64,000 bases of DNA from Actinernus sp. WN-2022 (GCA_030867875.1 JAOWCC010000577.1:87711740-87775739); one strand, 5' to 3'; counted from the stretch's first letter, positions 1-7,063 are shown. Notes: generated by a model not told the origin, from the letters alone. Numbers and translations are program-made.

Positions 1-1310
1 CGGCTGCTGTTGATTTCGTAGGCGGCGTCAAACTCGCAGTTCACGTACACGGATAAGGTCTCGGTGACCCCTGCGGCAAACTGAAGGCGGATGCCCACCG
101 TCCCGTACTGTTGTAGGTTCATGTGGGAGGCGCTGCCACTGCCATCTGGAGTGAAGTCAAAAGAAAGGATGGCGTAGCCCTTGTCCCAATCGGTCCGGGT
201 AACGTCAATCCCGTGGTTGGCGCTCATGGGCCCTTGGGACAGGAACAAGGTATTGTACCCGTCCAGGGTTTGCCCGTCCGCAAATTCGAGGCGGGAGAAG
301 GGGGTGGGCGTGCCGTCGATCGTGACCGTCGCGCGGGTCATCCCAAACCTTTGGAAATTGTACGGGTTCTTTTTCAGCGCTCCCAAACTGTTCGCACTCC
401 CCATCAAGGCAAGTCGCATGCGTCGGGGGATGCGACCGCCCAGGAAATCCGTTTTCTCAAAGGTGGTGTCCCCCAGGGAAATGGTGAACATCCGTTCTTC
501 CTCACTGTTGTAAGGGTAGAGGACGGGCTGGGACACGAGTTTCATTTCGACGCTCTTCATGAAGTCCTTGTTGCAGACACTGACGCGGCGGAAGAAAGTG
601 ACCCGCTTCAGCCTGATTTTAGCGGCGGCCACTTCCGCCGCTGCACTGTTTCCCATGAGGGCGAAGGCGTTGCTGGCGGGGGTGAGTCGGAATTCTAGGG
701 GCACTCCGTTGAGGAGCAGTTTGTTGGTGAAGGCGGCGTCAATGTAAAACATCCCCGTCATTTCCACCACGGTACTTTCCTTCACGTAAGCCGCCCGCGT
801 ATTCAAGCCTATGTTGTCCCCATCGATTGTGAACGCATCCATGGCCCCGGCCACGTCTTTGTAGTACAGTCCCGAGGTCAGGTAAGATTTCTTGGCGTCT
901 GGAGTATAGTTGAGCAGGGTACTGAGGTAGGCTTTGTAGGGGTAAGTTTTAGTACTCATGGTCATCCATTCCCCGTTCAAGGCCATATCGATTTGCGACC
1001 AGAGGGAATGAAACCAATTGTTGACGATCCCCAAGGCCAAATCGGCCGTCAAAGCCTCTCCGTTGGCTTTCACGACGTCGGCCGTTACCTTGAAATAACT
1101 TCTAGGCAGCACGGTGTAATAGGGACTGGCAGGGAGGTAAAATTCCACGGGCGACCCGGGTAAGAGGGCCGATTTGGGCGCGTGCTCCGACCAATAACCT
1201 CGTTCTTCAACCGCTTGAGCCAATTCCTTGTTGAAAAAATCCAAATGGGTGTTGTAGCCGCCCAACATGTTGGGCAGGGGCGGTTTGCCCATGCCTGCGA
1301 CCGTAGCCAT
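1..1310 (-). CDS. Major capsid-like protein (double jelly-roll, Polinton type), C-terminus cut by window edge
   Basis: An uninterrupted frame of 436 codons runs from ATG at 1310-1308 to the window edge with no stop. It resembles the protein family represented by C. elegans F54H12.2, regarded as the Polinton major capsid protein. Family-typical stretches visible are PGSPVEFYLP at about residues 51-60, SLWSQIDMALNG at about 102-113, YPYKAYLSTLL at about 123-133 and LTSGLYYKD at about 144-152. Its role would be the hexon-like shell of an icosahedral virion. The start overlaps the upstream gene's stop by one base (TGATG), which suggests the two are expressed from one transcript. Length is already close to the family's usual size, so only a short C-terminal tail is probably missing. 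Double-jelly-roll fold is inferred from family membership, not seen directly. Confidence 0.85.
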   Translation of the reverse strand, partial: MATVAGMGKPPLPNMLGGYNTHLDFFNKELAQAVEERGYWSEHAPKSALLPGSPVEFYLPASPYYTVLPRSYFKVTADVVKANGEALTADLALGIVNNWFHSLWSQIDMALNGEWMTMSTKTYPYKAYLSTLLNYTPDAKKSYLTSGLYYKDVAGAMDAFTIDGDNIGLNTRAAYVKESTVVEMTGMFYIDAAFTNKLLLNGVPLEFRLTPASNAFALMGNSAAAEVAAAKIRLKRVTFFRRVSVCNKDFMKSVEMKLVSQPVLYPYNSEEERMFTISLGDTTFEKTDFLGGRIPRRMRLALMGSANSLGALKKNPYNFQRFGMTRATVTIDGTPTPFSRLEFADGQTLDGYNTLFLSQGPMSANHGIDVTRTDWDKGYAILSFDFTPDGSGSASHMNLQQYGTVGIRLQFAAGVTETLSVYVNCEFDAAYEINSS

Positions 1311-1936
1311 CAATAATCAACGTCAAAGATATCTCTCGCAACACGTGCACGCTTGACAGCCTTCGAAGGAATGAGAGGGAGAGCCTGTTTTGTCTTTCTT
1401 TTATTCTTGTTGGCCCTCGCCGCCCTCGGTTTCTTCGTCTTTTTCTTTTTCGATGCCACCCCAGCTATCTTTTCTAGGCCTTGGATCAACGTTTTACTGG
1501 TTTTCTTGCCGAGCACACGGGCCGCCCCTTGTTTCGTGTCCTTTACGATTTGCTTCACCATCTTCTTGCCAAATTTCGATTTCAGTTGAGCGAGTATCTT
1601 TTGTCCTCCTTTTTTAGCCACCGCTCCCGCGACGGTCCCGGCCAGCGCTTTGCCCGCCATGACGGCTAAGGGGGCTAGCGCCAAGGGTAAGAGTCCACCC
1701 TTTTGATTGGTGACCGGTCCGTAACCGCCGAGTTCATTCCAACGGATAGGGATGAGTCCCCCGCCGCCTTGCTCTCCGCGGCCCCCCTGGAAGACAGGAA
1801 TGGAGGTGGGTGTGCGTTGAGGGCTGGAGGCGTGGGCGGGGAGCGCATGGAACACAGGTATCGAAGACCCTCCGCCAACCACGTCCCCCATAGATGGCAC
1901 CGGTGCCATAGTCCCCGTAGACGGTCCATAATTCAT
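1310..1936 (-). CDS. Small basic core-like / membrane-active virion protein
   Basis: The 208-residue product has a Gly/Pro-rich N-terminus (about 1-80), a hydrophobic Gly/Ala-rich stretch (about 81-108, GLLPLALAPLAVMAGKALAG), an amphipathic Lys-rich segment (about 110-150) and a strongly basic tail (about 160-200, runs of KKKKTKK and RARVAR). Small basic and amphipathic virion proteins next to the capsid gene are usual in adenovirus- and adintovirus-like genomes (pX/pVII/pVI-like), so a DNA-condensing or membrane-lytic role is inferred from position and composition. Its ATG overlaps the stop of the long penton-like gene (ATGA) and its stop overlaps the capsid ATG (TGATG). I saw no convincing adenain-type cleavage site. 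Confidence 0.7.
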   Translation of the reverse strand: MNYGPSTGTMAPVPSMGDVVGGGSSIPVFHALPAHASSPQRTPTSIPVFQGGRGEQGGGGLIPIRWNELGGYGPVTNQKGGLLPLALAPLAVMAGKALAGTVAGAVAKKGGQKILAQLKSKFGKKMVKQIVKDTKQGAARVLGKKTSKTLIQGLEKIAGVASKKKKTKKPRAARANKNKRKTKQALPLIPSKAVKRARVARDIFDVDY

Positions 1937-3267
1937 CCTTTCCTTTTCAGAGTGCGCTTCACAAATTCCAATGTCGCCACCACGGTCGCTGCTGAGGTGA
2001 ATGAGATGCGGTGGCCGGACTCGTCGGTTATAAGGATTTCCAGCGTGTCAAACACCGTTTTGGCGAGCGGGAAGTAGCGCATGACCGGAAAGTCTCGTTC
2101 CACCACCTTGTTGTACGGGACCTGGGCCGACACGACCCTCAGCAAGGGCGCTTTCACATCCCCCACGATATGCGGCTCAATCAGATCGCAGTACACGTAC
2201 AAACTGCGTACGGGTTGATGTTTAAAATCGCGGTTGAGCAGGTAGGCTTTGGTCGTCGAGAATTTCAGGCCAGAGTAATAGGTTGACCAACACTCGGGTT
2301 GGTAGCCTATCAGAGGTGTTTTCTTTTCCTTCTCGTTCTGCGAAAATATTTGGGGCGTGTAACCGTCGCCAAATCCCAACAGCTTGGCCAGCCAAGGGCT
2401 CACAGCAAAATAGCTCCCCTTATCGTTGATTTTAAGGGACAGGTATATTCTTCCATCGACATCTTTGGTGTCCCACAACCAGGACACGGGTGGGATGTCG
2501 TTCGGGGAAATGGCCACTTCGATAGCTTTGGCATTCCCATAGTTCCCTGGGGCCAACACAACGGTCGAATGGATCTTGTAATGCCCGGGAAACAAGGTGG
2601 CGCCTGTTCCCGTGGACGAGGGGCTCAGGTAGTATACGGTCCGGTCTTTCTCCGAAATCGACTCGGGGATCACGATGGCTTTGTCTGCGATCAACACCCC
2701 GGTATGGACCCCTAAGATACTGGACATCAACGGGGTGTTGGGGCCTGATTTTTTCAGTAGGCCCGCGGGATGTGAGGTGGATTTTTTGGGATCGTTCTCC
2801 AAACCGATCATGTAGGCCAGTGGAGGGGGGAGGGCTAGAATGTACCCGTCCGTCACGGTTTGTTTCAATTCCAGGGCGGTCTTGGCCAATTGTTTATCGG
2901 GAGATTTCACCCGGACGGCAAATGTTTTGAGGATCGCTTGGAACCCTCCTTGCACCAAAGCCCAGCGCATAGCATGAACCAGATCTGTGACCGTTTCGAA
3001 ATGCTGGGAAGCAAAGGTGAGGGTGGTCGAGGTCTCTTCTTCTTGGCGAAGTTTTTCTTGGATCAGTATAAATTGGCGGTCTTGTTCTTTAGGGAACAAT
3101 TCATCCCAGGCGCGTGGAAATTGCAGGTGGCAGAGGGCCATTTCCCACCGTCGGTCCAAGACCATCATCTCCGGCAGACGGATGCGAAAATGGGAGCCCA
3201 TGTTATTGGGAAAGGCAGTCCGGCTGGCCACGCTAGGCAAGGTCATCCAGATGCGGTCGGGGTCCAT
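1933..3267 (-). CDS. Penton-like minor capsid protein, long form
   Basis: The 444-residue protein begins with the conserved block HFRIRLPEMMVLDRRWEMAL (about residues 26-45) and ends with a conserved block LYVYCDLIEPHIVGDVKAPL (about 356-375) followed by PLAKTVFDTLEILITDESG (about 47-66 from the start of that C-terminal block). Such proteins sit beside integrase and capsid genes in Polintons; a penton/minor capsid role is inferred from this position and family pattern, and I cannot see the fold. The middle 300 residues (about 53-353) are absent from the neighbouring short paralog. It overlaps the upstream gene by 25 nt and the downstream gene by 4 nt. ATG is the first in-frame start. Confidence 0.65.
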   Translation of the reverse strand: MDPDRIWMTLPSVASRTAFPNNMGSHFRIRLPEMMVLDRRWEMALCHLQFPRAWDELFPKEQDRQFILIQEKLRQEEETSTTLTFASQHFETVTDLVHAMRWALVQGGFQAILKTFAVRVKSPDKQLAKTALELKQTVTDGYILALPPPLAYMIGLENDPKKSTSHPAGLLKKSGPNTPLMSSILGVHTGVLIADKAIVIPESISEKDRTVYYLSPSSTGTGATLFPGHYKIHSTVVLAPGNYGNAKAIEVAISPNDIPPVSWLWDTKDVDGRIYLSLKINDKGSYFAVSPWLAKLLGFGDGYTPQIFSQNEKEKKTPLIGYQPECWSTYYSGLKFSTTKAYLLNRDFKHQPVRSLYVYCDLIEPHIVGDVKAPLLRVVSAQVPYNKVVERDFPVMRYFPLAKTVFDTLEILITDESGHRISFTSAATVVATLEFVKRTLKRKG

Positions 3268-3695
3268 GCTTTCCGGAAATGGAGGGTCGCTTCCACCTTA
3301 GAGGTTTGTGGAAATGAAACCAGTTTCCCGTGCTCGTCGGTTATAAGGATTTCGAAATCCTCAAACACCGTCTTGGCCAGTTGCCTGTAGAACAGGGGGG
3401 CAAAGTTGCGTTCTTGGACCGTGCCGTTTTCGTCGCTGGTCCCTGAAAAAAGGACTCTCAACAAGGGGGCTTTCGTATCCCCCACAATACTGGGTTCCAC
3501 CAAATCACAGTACAGGTAAAGCGTCTTCTTCTTCTGGGGCCTGGGGAAGATCAATTGCGTGACCGCCATTTCCCAGGCCGGAGACAACTCATACATTTGC
3601 GGGAGATGGATACGGAACCGGGACGGGACATTGGTGTAGACGTTAGTACTCGTCCCGTTGGTGACGGTAATGTAAAATTCCTCACCCTCCTGCAT
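3243..3695 (-). CDS. Short paralog of the penton-like protein
   Basis: The 150-residue product (ATG at 3695-3693; a GTG lies 21 nt further up in frame) aligns with both ends of the neighbouring 444-residue protein. RFRIHLPQMYELSPAWEMAV (about 26-45) matches its N-terminal block, and LYLYCDLVEPSIVGDTKAPL (about 59-78) with LAKTVFEDFEILITDEHGK (about 96-114) match its C-terminal block. The central 300 residues are missing with the frame kept. DNA identity persists locally: the 20 bases at 2021-2040 recur at 3334-3353. It may be a fibre-less or vertex-accessory version of the long form, or a product of tandem duplication with internal loss. No stop or frameshift disturbs it, so it looks maintained. 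Confidence 0.7.
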   Translation of the reverse strand: MQEGEEFYITVTNGTSTNVYTNVPSRFRIHLPQMYELSPAWEMAVTQLIFPRPQKKKTLYLYCDLVEPSIVGDTKAPLLRVLFSGTSDENGTVQERNFAPLFYRQLAKTVFEDFEILITDEHGKLVSFPQTSKVEATLHFRKAWTPTASG

Positions 3696-3756
3696 CCTCT
3701 CTCTCTTTCTCCCCACTCAAACACAAATGAATCCGACTGCCGGGACAACAAACTCT

Positions 3757-3762
3757 TTTATT
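3757..3762 (-). terminator. Poly(A) signal AATAAA after the integrase
   Basis: AATAAA on the minus strand lies nine bases beyond the integrase stop codon (TGA at 3773-3771) in an A-rich run. The same A/T tract could instead act as a TATA-like element for the capsid-side genes that start at 3695; the sequence does not decide between these. Confidence 0.45.
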
Positions 3763-3770
3763 TCTTTTTT

Positions 3771-4889
3771 TCACCCGTACGTTTGGGTCTGGAGCTGAGT
3801 GACCGGGACCCAGCTGTTAAATTTAGCGGGGTACCCTTCCCATTTCACCAAGACTTCTTCCTGGTTCTTCTTCTTGCCGGGGCGGCGCTGCAACACCTTT
3901 TCGATGATAAAGAGACTTTCTTTTTCCACGGCCACCGGCGTCATCTCGCTTTCGTAAAACGTTCCCCGCAACGCCTCCCCGCTCAGGTCCTCCAACCGGT
4001 AAACGGGAGGGGTGCGGTAGTCCAACCGTTTTATCACCGTGAACACTTCCTCCGACCAGTTGGCCAGATAGCTTTTTTCAAAATGACCTTTGGTTTTGCT
4101 AATCCGTACCGTGTCGCCGGAACGGTACAGCGGTTTCTTCGGTTTCCTCGTCGTCGGCTGCTTTTCCCGGTACAAGATGGCCCTCACCTCGTGGTCGTTG
4201 AAGGGCGTGACGGTGATGGGGGCGCGTCGAATACTGCTGTGGACGGCTCGGTTGTACCCGAGCACCAATTGAGGGAGGACTTTCAAATACTCTTTCTTCC
4301 CGGTGGCCGTGAAATATTTGTACATGCGTCCCTTGAGCGTCCGGTTGAACCGCTCGGCAATCTGGGCTTTGGTCTCGTTGTACGTGACAAAAAAGGCCAC
4401 GTCATTCTTTTTTAAAAAGGCCTGGAACTTGCGGTTGGTAAATTCTGTCCCGGCATCGGTCTGCAACCGCAACGGTTTCCGTTCGCGGAACACTTGGGTA
4501 AAGGCACGCACCAATTCCTCCCCCGTCTTGTTCTTCAGGGGGACCGCCCACGCGTACTTGGACAACACATCGATGATGGTCAAAATGTGTTTGTATCCCT
4601 TGTTGAAAGCGCTCGTGGCTTGCATGTCCACCAGATCCGCCTGCCACTGCTCGTCCAGGGCCAGCACGCGCACGCGCCCTCGCAGAAATTTTTTTCGAAA
4701 AGGGCGGTGCAACGTAAAGGTCAATTGTTTTTTCAGCCATGCTAAAGTGGTGGGGCGGGTTACCCCCACTTCGCTAGCCGCTTTCACCAGACGGGCAGCA
4801 CCCCCAAAGGCAGCAGGGCTGCTGGGGTCGTAATACAACGCCTCGAGCAGCGCGGAAGGATTCTTTTTCTTCGCCTTCTTGCGCCCCAT
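3771..4889 (-). CDS. Chromodomain DDE integrase of Polinton type
   Basis: The 372-residue protein (first ATG at 4889-4887; a TTG three codons upstream is in frame) carries an rve-type catalytic core. The triad is D85 in WQADLVDM, D145 in LQTDAGTEF and E179 in KAQIAERFNRTLKG, with 33 residues between the last two as in Polinton-type integrases. A beta-barrel-like region follows (GDTVRISKTKGHFEKSY, about 258-274). The C-terminus is a chromodomain (about 325-367) with VLVKWEGYP and NSWVP. It would insert the element into host DNA, with the chromodomain possibly steering it to methylated-histone chromatin. All catalytic residues are present and the frame is intact, so activity is plausible. A 286-codon frame on the opposite strand is a shadow. 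Confidence 0.92.
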   Translation of the reverse strand: MGRKKAKKKNPSALLEALYYDPSSPAAFGGAARLVKAASEVGVTRPTTLAWLKKQLTFTLHRPFRKKFLRGRVRVLALDEQWQADLVDMQATSAFNKGYKHILTIIDVLSKYAWAVPLKNKTGEELVRAFTQVFRERKPLRLQTDAGTEFTNRKFQAFLKKNDVAFFVTYNETKAQIAERFNRTLKGRMYKYFTATGKKEYLKVLPQLVLGYNRAVHSSIRRAPITVTPFNDHEVRAILYREKQPTTRKPKKPLYRSGDTVRISKTKGHFEKSYLANWSEEVFTVIKRLDYRTPPVYRLEDLSGEALRGTFYESEMTPVAVEKESLFIIEKVLQRRPGKKKNQEEVLVKWEGYPAKFNSWVPVTQLQTQTYG

Positions 4890-5010
4890 AATCCTCAAAA
4901 TGAGAGTCCTGGATAATCACTTTTCCTCCGCAACACGCCAAGAGACAACGGACACGTTTCAAAATACCATGGCACTTGAGGGACGGACCTCCTCCTCCAC
5001 CGCAAGGCAT
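4774..5010 (-). CDS. Possible small cysteine-rich ORF overlapping the integrase start
   Basis: A 78-codon frame starts 38 nt after a TATA-like element (5053-5048) and runs 112 nt before entering the integrase gene in another frame. The N-terminal part has MPCGGGGG, two CC pairs (LLACCGGK) and a later PCCLWGCC. It may be a leader ORF of the integrase mRNA, the 5' part of a spliced or frameshifted integrase N-terminus, or chance. I do not recognise it. Confidence 0.25.
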   Translation of the reverse strand: MPCGGGGGPSLKCHGILKRVRCLLACCGGKVIIQDSHFEDYGAQEGEEKESFRAARGVVLRPQQPCCLWGCCPSGESG

Positions 5011-5047
5011 TCTGTACTCTCCCCGAACCTAGCGCGCGACACCTCCC

Positions 5048-5054
5048 TTATACT
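5048..5054 (-). promoter_or_regulatory. TATA-like element upstream of integrase region
   Basis: GTATAA on the minus strand lies about 40 nt upstream of the small ORF at 5010 and 160 nt upstream of the integrase ATG. Spacing fits a core promoter for an integrase transcript, but this is motif evidence only. Confidence 0.35.
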
Positions 5055-5107
5055 TTTTCCCCCTAGGAAAGAGACAACAGACACCCCACGTTGTTCCTCT
5101 TGAAAGT

Positions 5108-5113
5108 TTTATT
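5108..5113 (-). terminator. Poly(A) signal AATAAA
   Basis: AATAAA on the minus strand 175 nt beyond the stop of the small gene at 5288-5593, in a T/A-rich tract. It fits 3' end formation for that gene and upstream transcripts. Confidence 0.4.
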
Positions 5114-5287
5114 GTTTTTTCTAGCTTCGGCTATTCTTTCTCATTCTCTACGGTTGACCTTGTAAATAGGTATATAGTTTTTAATTCTTTTTCTGTTTTT
5201 GGTGGAAAGGACACCTAGAATTACATAGGGGGTGCTTCCGACCCCAGGGTAAAAAAAAATCCCGGGGGTCCGGTTTGTCCCCAAAAT

Positions 5288-5593
5288 CTAGGTCTTCTTG
5301 GTTCCGCGTGGGACTGATTCTGTCCCTAGGGGGGGTGGGTCCCTAGTGGGATATATTTCAGCGTAGGCTTGTTTCTCGTACTTTTGCAGGTATTGCTTGT
5401 GGTTCAAACCTTCCTGCATAGCCTTGAAATCCATTTCACATAGCCTATCATAGTACTTTTCTGTGGTTGGACTTCTTTCCTTCTCCAGCTTTGCGGCCAA
5501 CTTATCCATATCCATGAAGTACTCGTCACTTTTCAGACCCTCGTCAAAGTGGATATCCGCTGCCCATCTCAGTGCTTGTTCTTCCATTGTCAT
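5288..5593 (-). CDS. Small acidic/helical viral ORF, unknown function
   Basis: The 101-residue product is rich in Lys, Glu, Asp and Tyr, looks largely helical through about residue 80 (MEEQALRWAADIHFDEGLK, then KYYDRLCEMDFKAMQEGL), and ends in a Pro/Thr/Lys tail. I recognise no family. A TATAAATA lies 37-44 nt upstream of the ATG and an AATAAA downstream, so it has its own plausible transcription unit. Position next to the integrase suggests an early accessory protein of the element, which is inference only. Confidence 0.55.
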   Translation of the reverse strand: MTMEEQALRWAADIHFDEGLKSDEYFMDMDKLAAKLEKERSPTTEKYYDRLCEMDFKAMQEGLNHKQYLQKYEKQAYAEIYPTRDPPPLGTESVPRGTKKT

Positions 5594-5629
5594 TGCTTCA
5601 CTGTCTTCCCCACGCCCCGGTACGGCTTA

Positions 5630-5637
5630 TATTTATA
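5630..5637 (-). promoter_or_regulatory. TATA box TATAAATA for the 101-codon ORF
   Basis: A consensus TATA box on the minus strand, 37 nt before the ATG at 5593. With transcription starting about 30 nt downstream, the 5' leader would be very short, as in many compact viral early genes. Confidence 0.5.
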
Positions 5638-5649
5638 CACATTTCTTTT

Positions 5650-5901
5650 TCACATAAACACCATCTTGTAAGGGATGAGGTTTGTATGGGGGACGGTATA
5701 CCCCAAGGCCGCACACAGCTTGTAGACGATGCGTACGTACTCCCCGTAATACGTCCCCTCGTAATCGCTGATCACGTAACGCTTGGCATCTTCCAGGTTC
5801 ATGCACCGCATCACTTTTCTATGGAAATTGGAATACCCCATGTGTGCCGTTTCAGTCACCGCCCCCTCGTGGGTAAAATAAAACTCGATCAGTAACCCCA
5901 T
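5650..5901 (-). CDS. Small viral ORF, unknown function
   Basis: The 83-residue product (MGLLIEFYFTHEGAVTETAH at the start) has mixed hydrophobic and charged residues, a Tyr-rich middle (DYEGTYYGEYVRIVYK) and no clear signal or membrane segment. No family is recognised. It is the last ORF before the regulatory block at 6.0-6.26 kb and about 50 nt downstream of a TTTAAAAA tract that could serve as a TATA element. Being first in the transcription direction, it may be an early gene. Chance is not excluded. Confidence 0.45.
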   Translation of the reverse strand: MGLLIEFYFTHEGAVTETAHMGYSNFHRKVMRCMNLEDAKRYVISDYEGTYYGEYVRIVYKLCAALGYTVPHTNLIPYKMVFM

Positions 5902-6017
5902 GTCTTCACCTTGACACCGTAGGCGAATGAATAAAGCACCTCGTCTTTCGACGTCTTTTTAAAAAATCGACGCCCGCCGAACCCGTCCCGAACGCCCGAC
6001 ACGGCCCGACCACTCCC

Positions 6018-6262
6018 AGGCCTGGCTTGGGCCGCCAAACACCTCTTCGCCCCTGGCGGCGGCGGTTCCACTTCCGGTCCAGCCTCGCTTGGGGGACAGG
6101 GTTTGGCGGCGCCTGTGACGTCATTCTAAGCCTACACGGACGACCAATCCCAAGCCTGGCTTTGGCCGCCAAACAGACGGCGCCACGTGCTGTGACGTCA
6201 TTTTGGGACGCCACGTGCGTAATGGCGTCGTTTTAGGCCACGCCCCCCGTCTAGGCCAATCA
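6018..6262. promoter_or_regulatory. Terminal regulatory block with paired CRE, E2F-like, E-box and CCAAT motifs
   Basis: Visible motifs: TGACGTCA (CRE/ATF) at 6116-6123 and 6193-6200; TTTGGCGG or its complement (E2F-like) at 6032-6039, 6102-6109 and 6166-6173; CACGTG at 6184-6189 and 6212-6217; CCAAT at 6144-6148 and 6256-6260; a GGCCACGCCCCCC GC-box at 6237-6249. A segment reading GCCTGGCTT.GGCCGCCAAAC occurs twice (about 6020-6040 and 6154-6174), so the block is partly a tandem duplication. It lies at the element end upstream of all minus-strand genes and likely drives them. The region codes for nothing convincing. Confidence 0.6.
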
Positions 6263-6290
6263 GGAGCCAGGGATTGGACCTACAGTGACT

Positions 6291-7055
6291 ACTTTAACTA
6301 CTTACATACATGTACAGTTTACCCTCGCATTAGTGATTTAACTGAGACACTGGACCAGGTTGTTCAAAGCAAGAGTAGGGTCGGGTGGAACTTCTCGAAA
6401 CGAGCGAAAGTATTGGCCTATCCAACAATAGAAAACGTCCTAACCTTTAGAAAGTGCAGTACAAAAACAATGGAAGTATAGTATATATTATGGGTGCAAT
6501 CAGAATACAGGTCTCGAAAGGTTCCGTGCTACTCCAAGTGTACCTTTATCGCTAGGATAGTGCTAAATCTGTAATTGTATTCTGTACCGTTTACAATCGG
6601 ATTAGTGATTTAACTGAGACACTGGACACTGGACCAGGCTGTTCAAAGCAAGAGTAACTTTATCCCTAGGATAGCGCTAAATCTGCAATTGTAATCTGTA
6701 CAGTTTACCCTCGGGTTAGTAATTTAACCCACGATGTAGCGGTTACTGAGTCATGATGGAAAATGAGTCATGATGGAAAATATTTTAATTTGCGCAGTTT
6801 ACAAGGGGTTTTACAAGGGGTAGTCTAATCACTCTGCAGTGAAATGACAACAAAATAATTTCTAACTAACCTCTTTATCAATAACATTACAATGTTAGTA
6901 AACAAACCTTGTTACTGGGAGTCATGCAGGTACAGTGGCTTATATACACAATAGCTCACTCACCAGTTATACTGACAATTTATGATACAAAACTGAGTAG
7001 TACATCCAAAACTCATCCCGTAACTAACTTCTAAAACTGAATATAAATTACAATG
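6291..7055. repeat. Degenerate tandem/palindromic repeat region
   Basis: Host-like AT-rich DNA starts here. The phrase TTAGTGATTTAACTGAGACA recurs at about 6330 and 6604, CCAGG.TGTTCAAAGCAAGAGTA at about 6355 and 6636, and ..CTAGGATAG.GCTAAATCTG at about 6553 and 6668, giving at least two diverged copies of one unit. The GTTGTTCAAAGCAAG segment resembles the ends of the palindromic MITEs at 24434-24573 and 46669-46789. The rest (6740-7055) shows nothing I can name. Confidence 0.5.
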
Positions 7056-7063
7056 TATATTAC

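Larger units (their letters stand above)
1..6290 (-). mobile_element. Polinton/Maverick-adintovirus-like endogenous virus, one end (partial)
   Basis: All large ORFs here lie on the minus strand, overlap slightly, and are free of stops, while base composition is clearly richer in GC than the AT-rich DNA that follows. The content (chromodomain DDE integrase, F54H12.2-like double-jelly-roll capsid protein, penton-like proteins, basic core-like protein) is the known signature of Polinton/Maverick elements and adintoviruses. The composition change and loss of coding near 6.24-6.30 kb mark the right-hand end only approximately; I could not identify the terminal inverted repeat or target duplication because the other end lies outside the window. 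ATPase, protease and PolB are not in view. Confidence 0.85.

Noticed and set aside
123..698. 191-codon plus-strand frame near the window start
   Set aside because: Opposite the capsid gene, no recognisable domain; antisense shadow.
3555..4415. 286-codon open frame on the plus strand
   Set aside because: It lies opposite the integrase and short penton-like gene, which have clear motifs; composition is that of an antisense shadow.
3771..4889. Retroviral or LTR-retrotransposon provirus
   Set aside because: No gag, protease, RT or LTR surrounds the integrase; capsid- and core-type neighbours point to a Polinton-like DNA virus.
6240..6300. Exact terminal inverted repeat and 6-bp target duplication of the Polinton-like element
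   Set aside because: AGT/ACT triplets occur, but without the other end no border can be chosen honestly.
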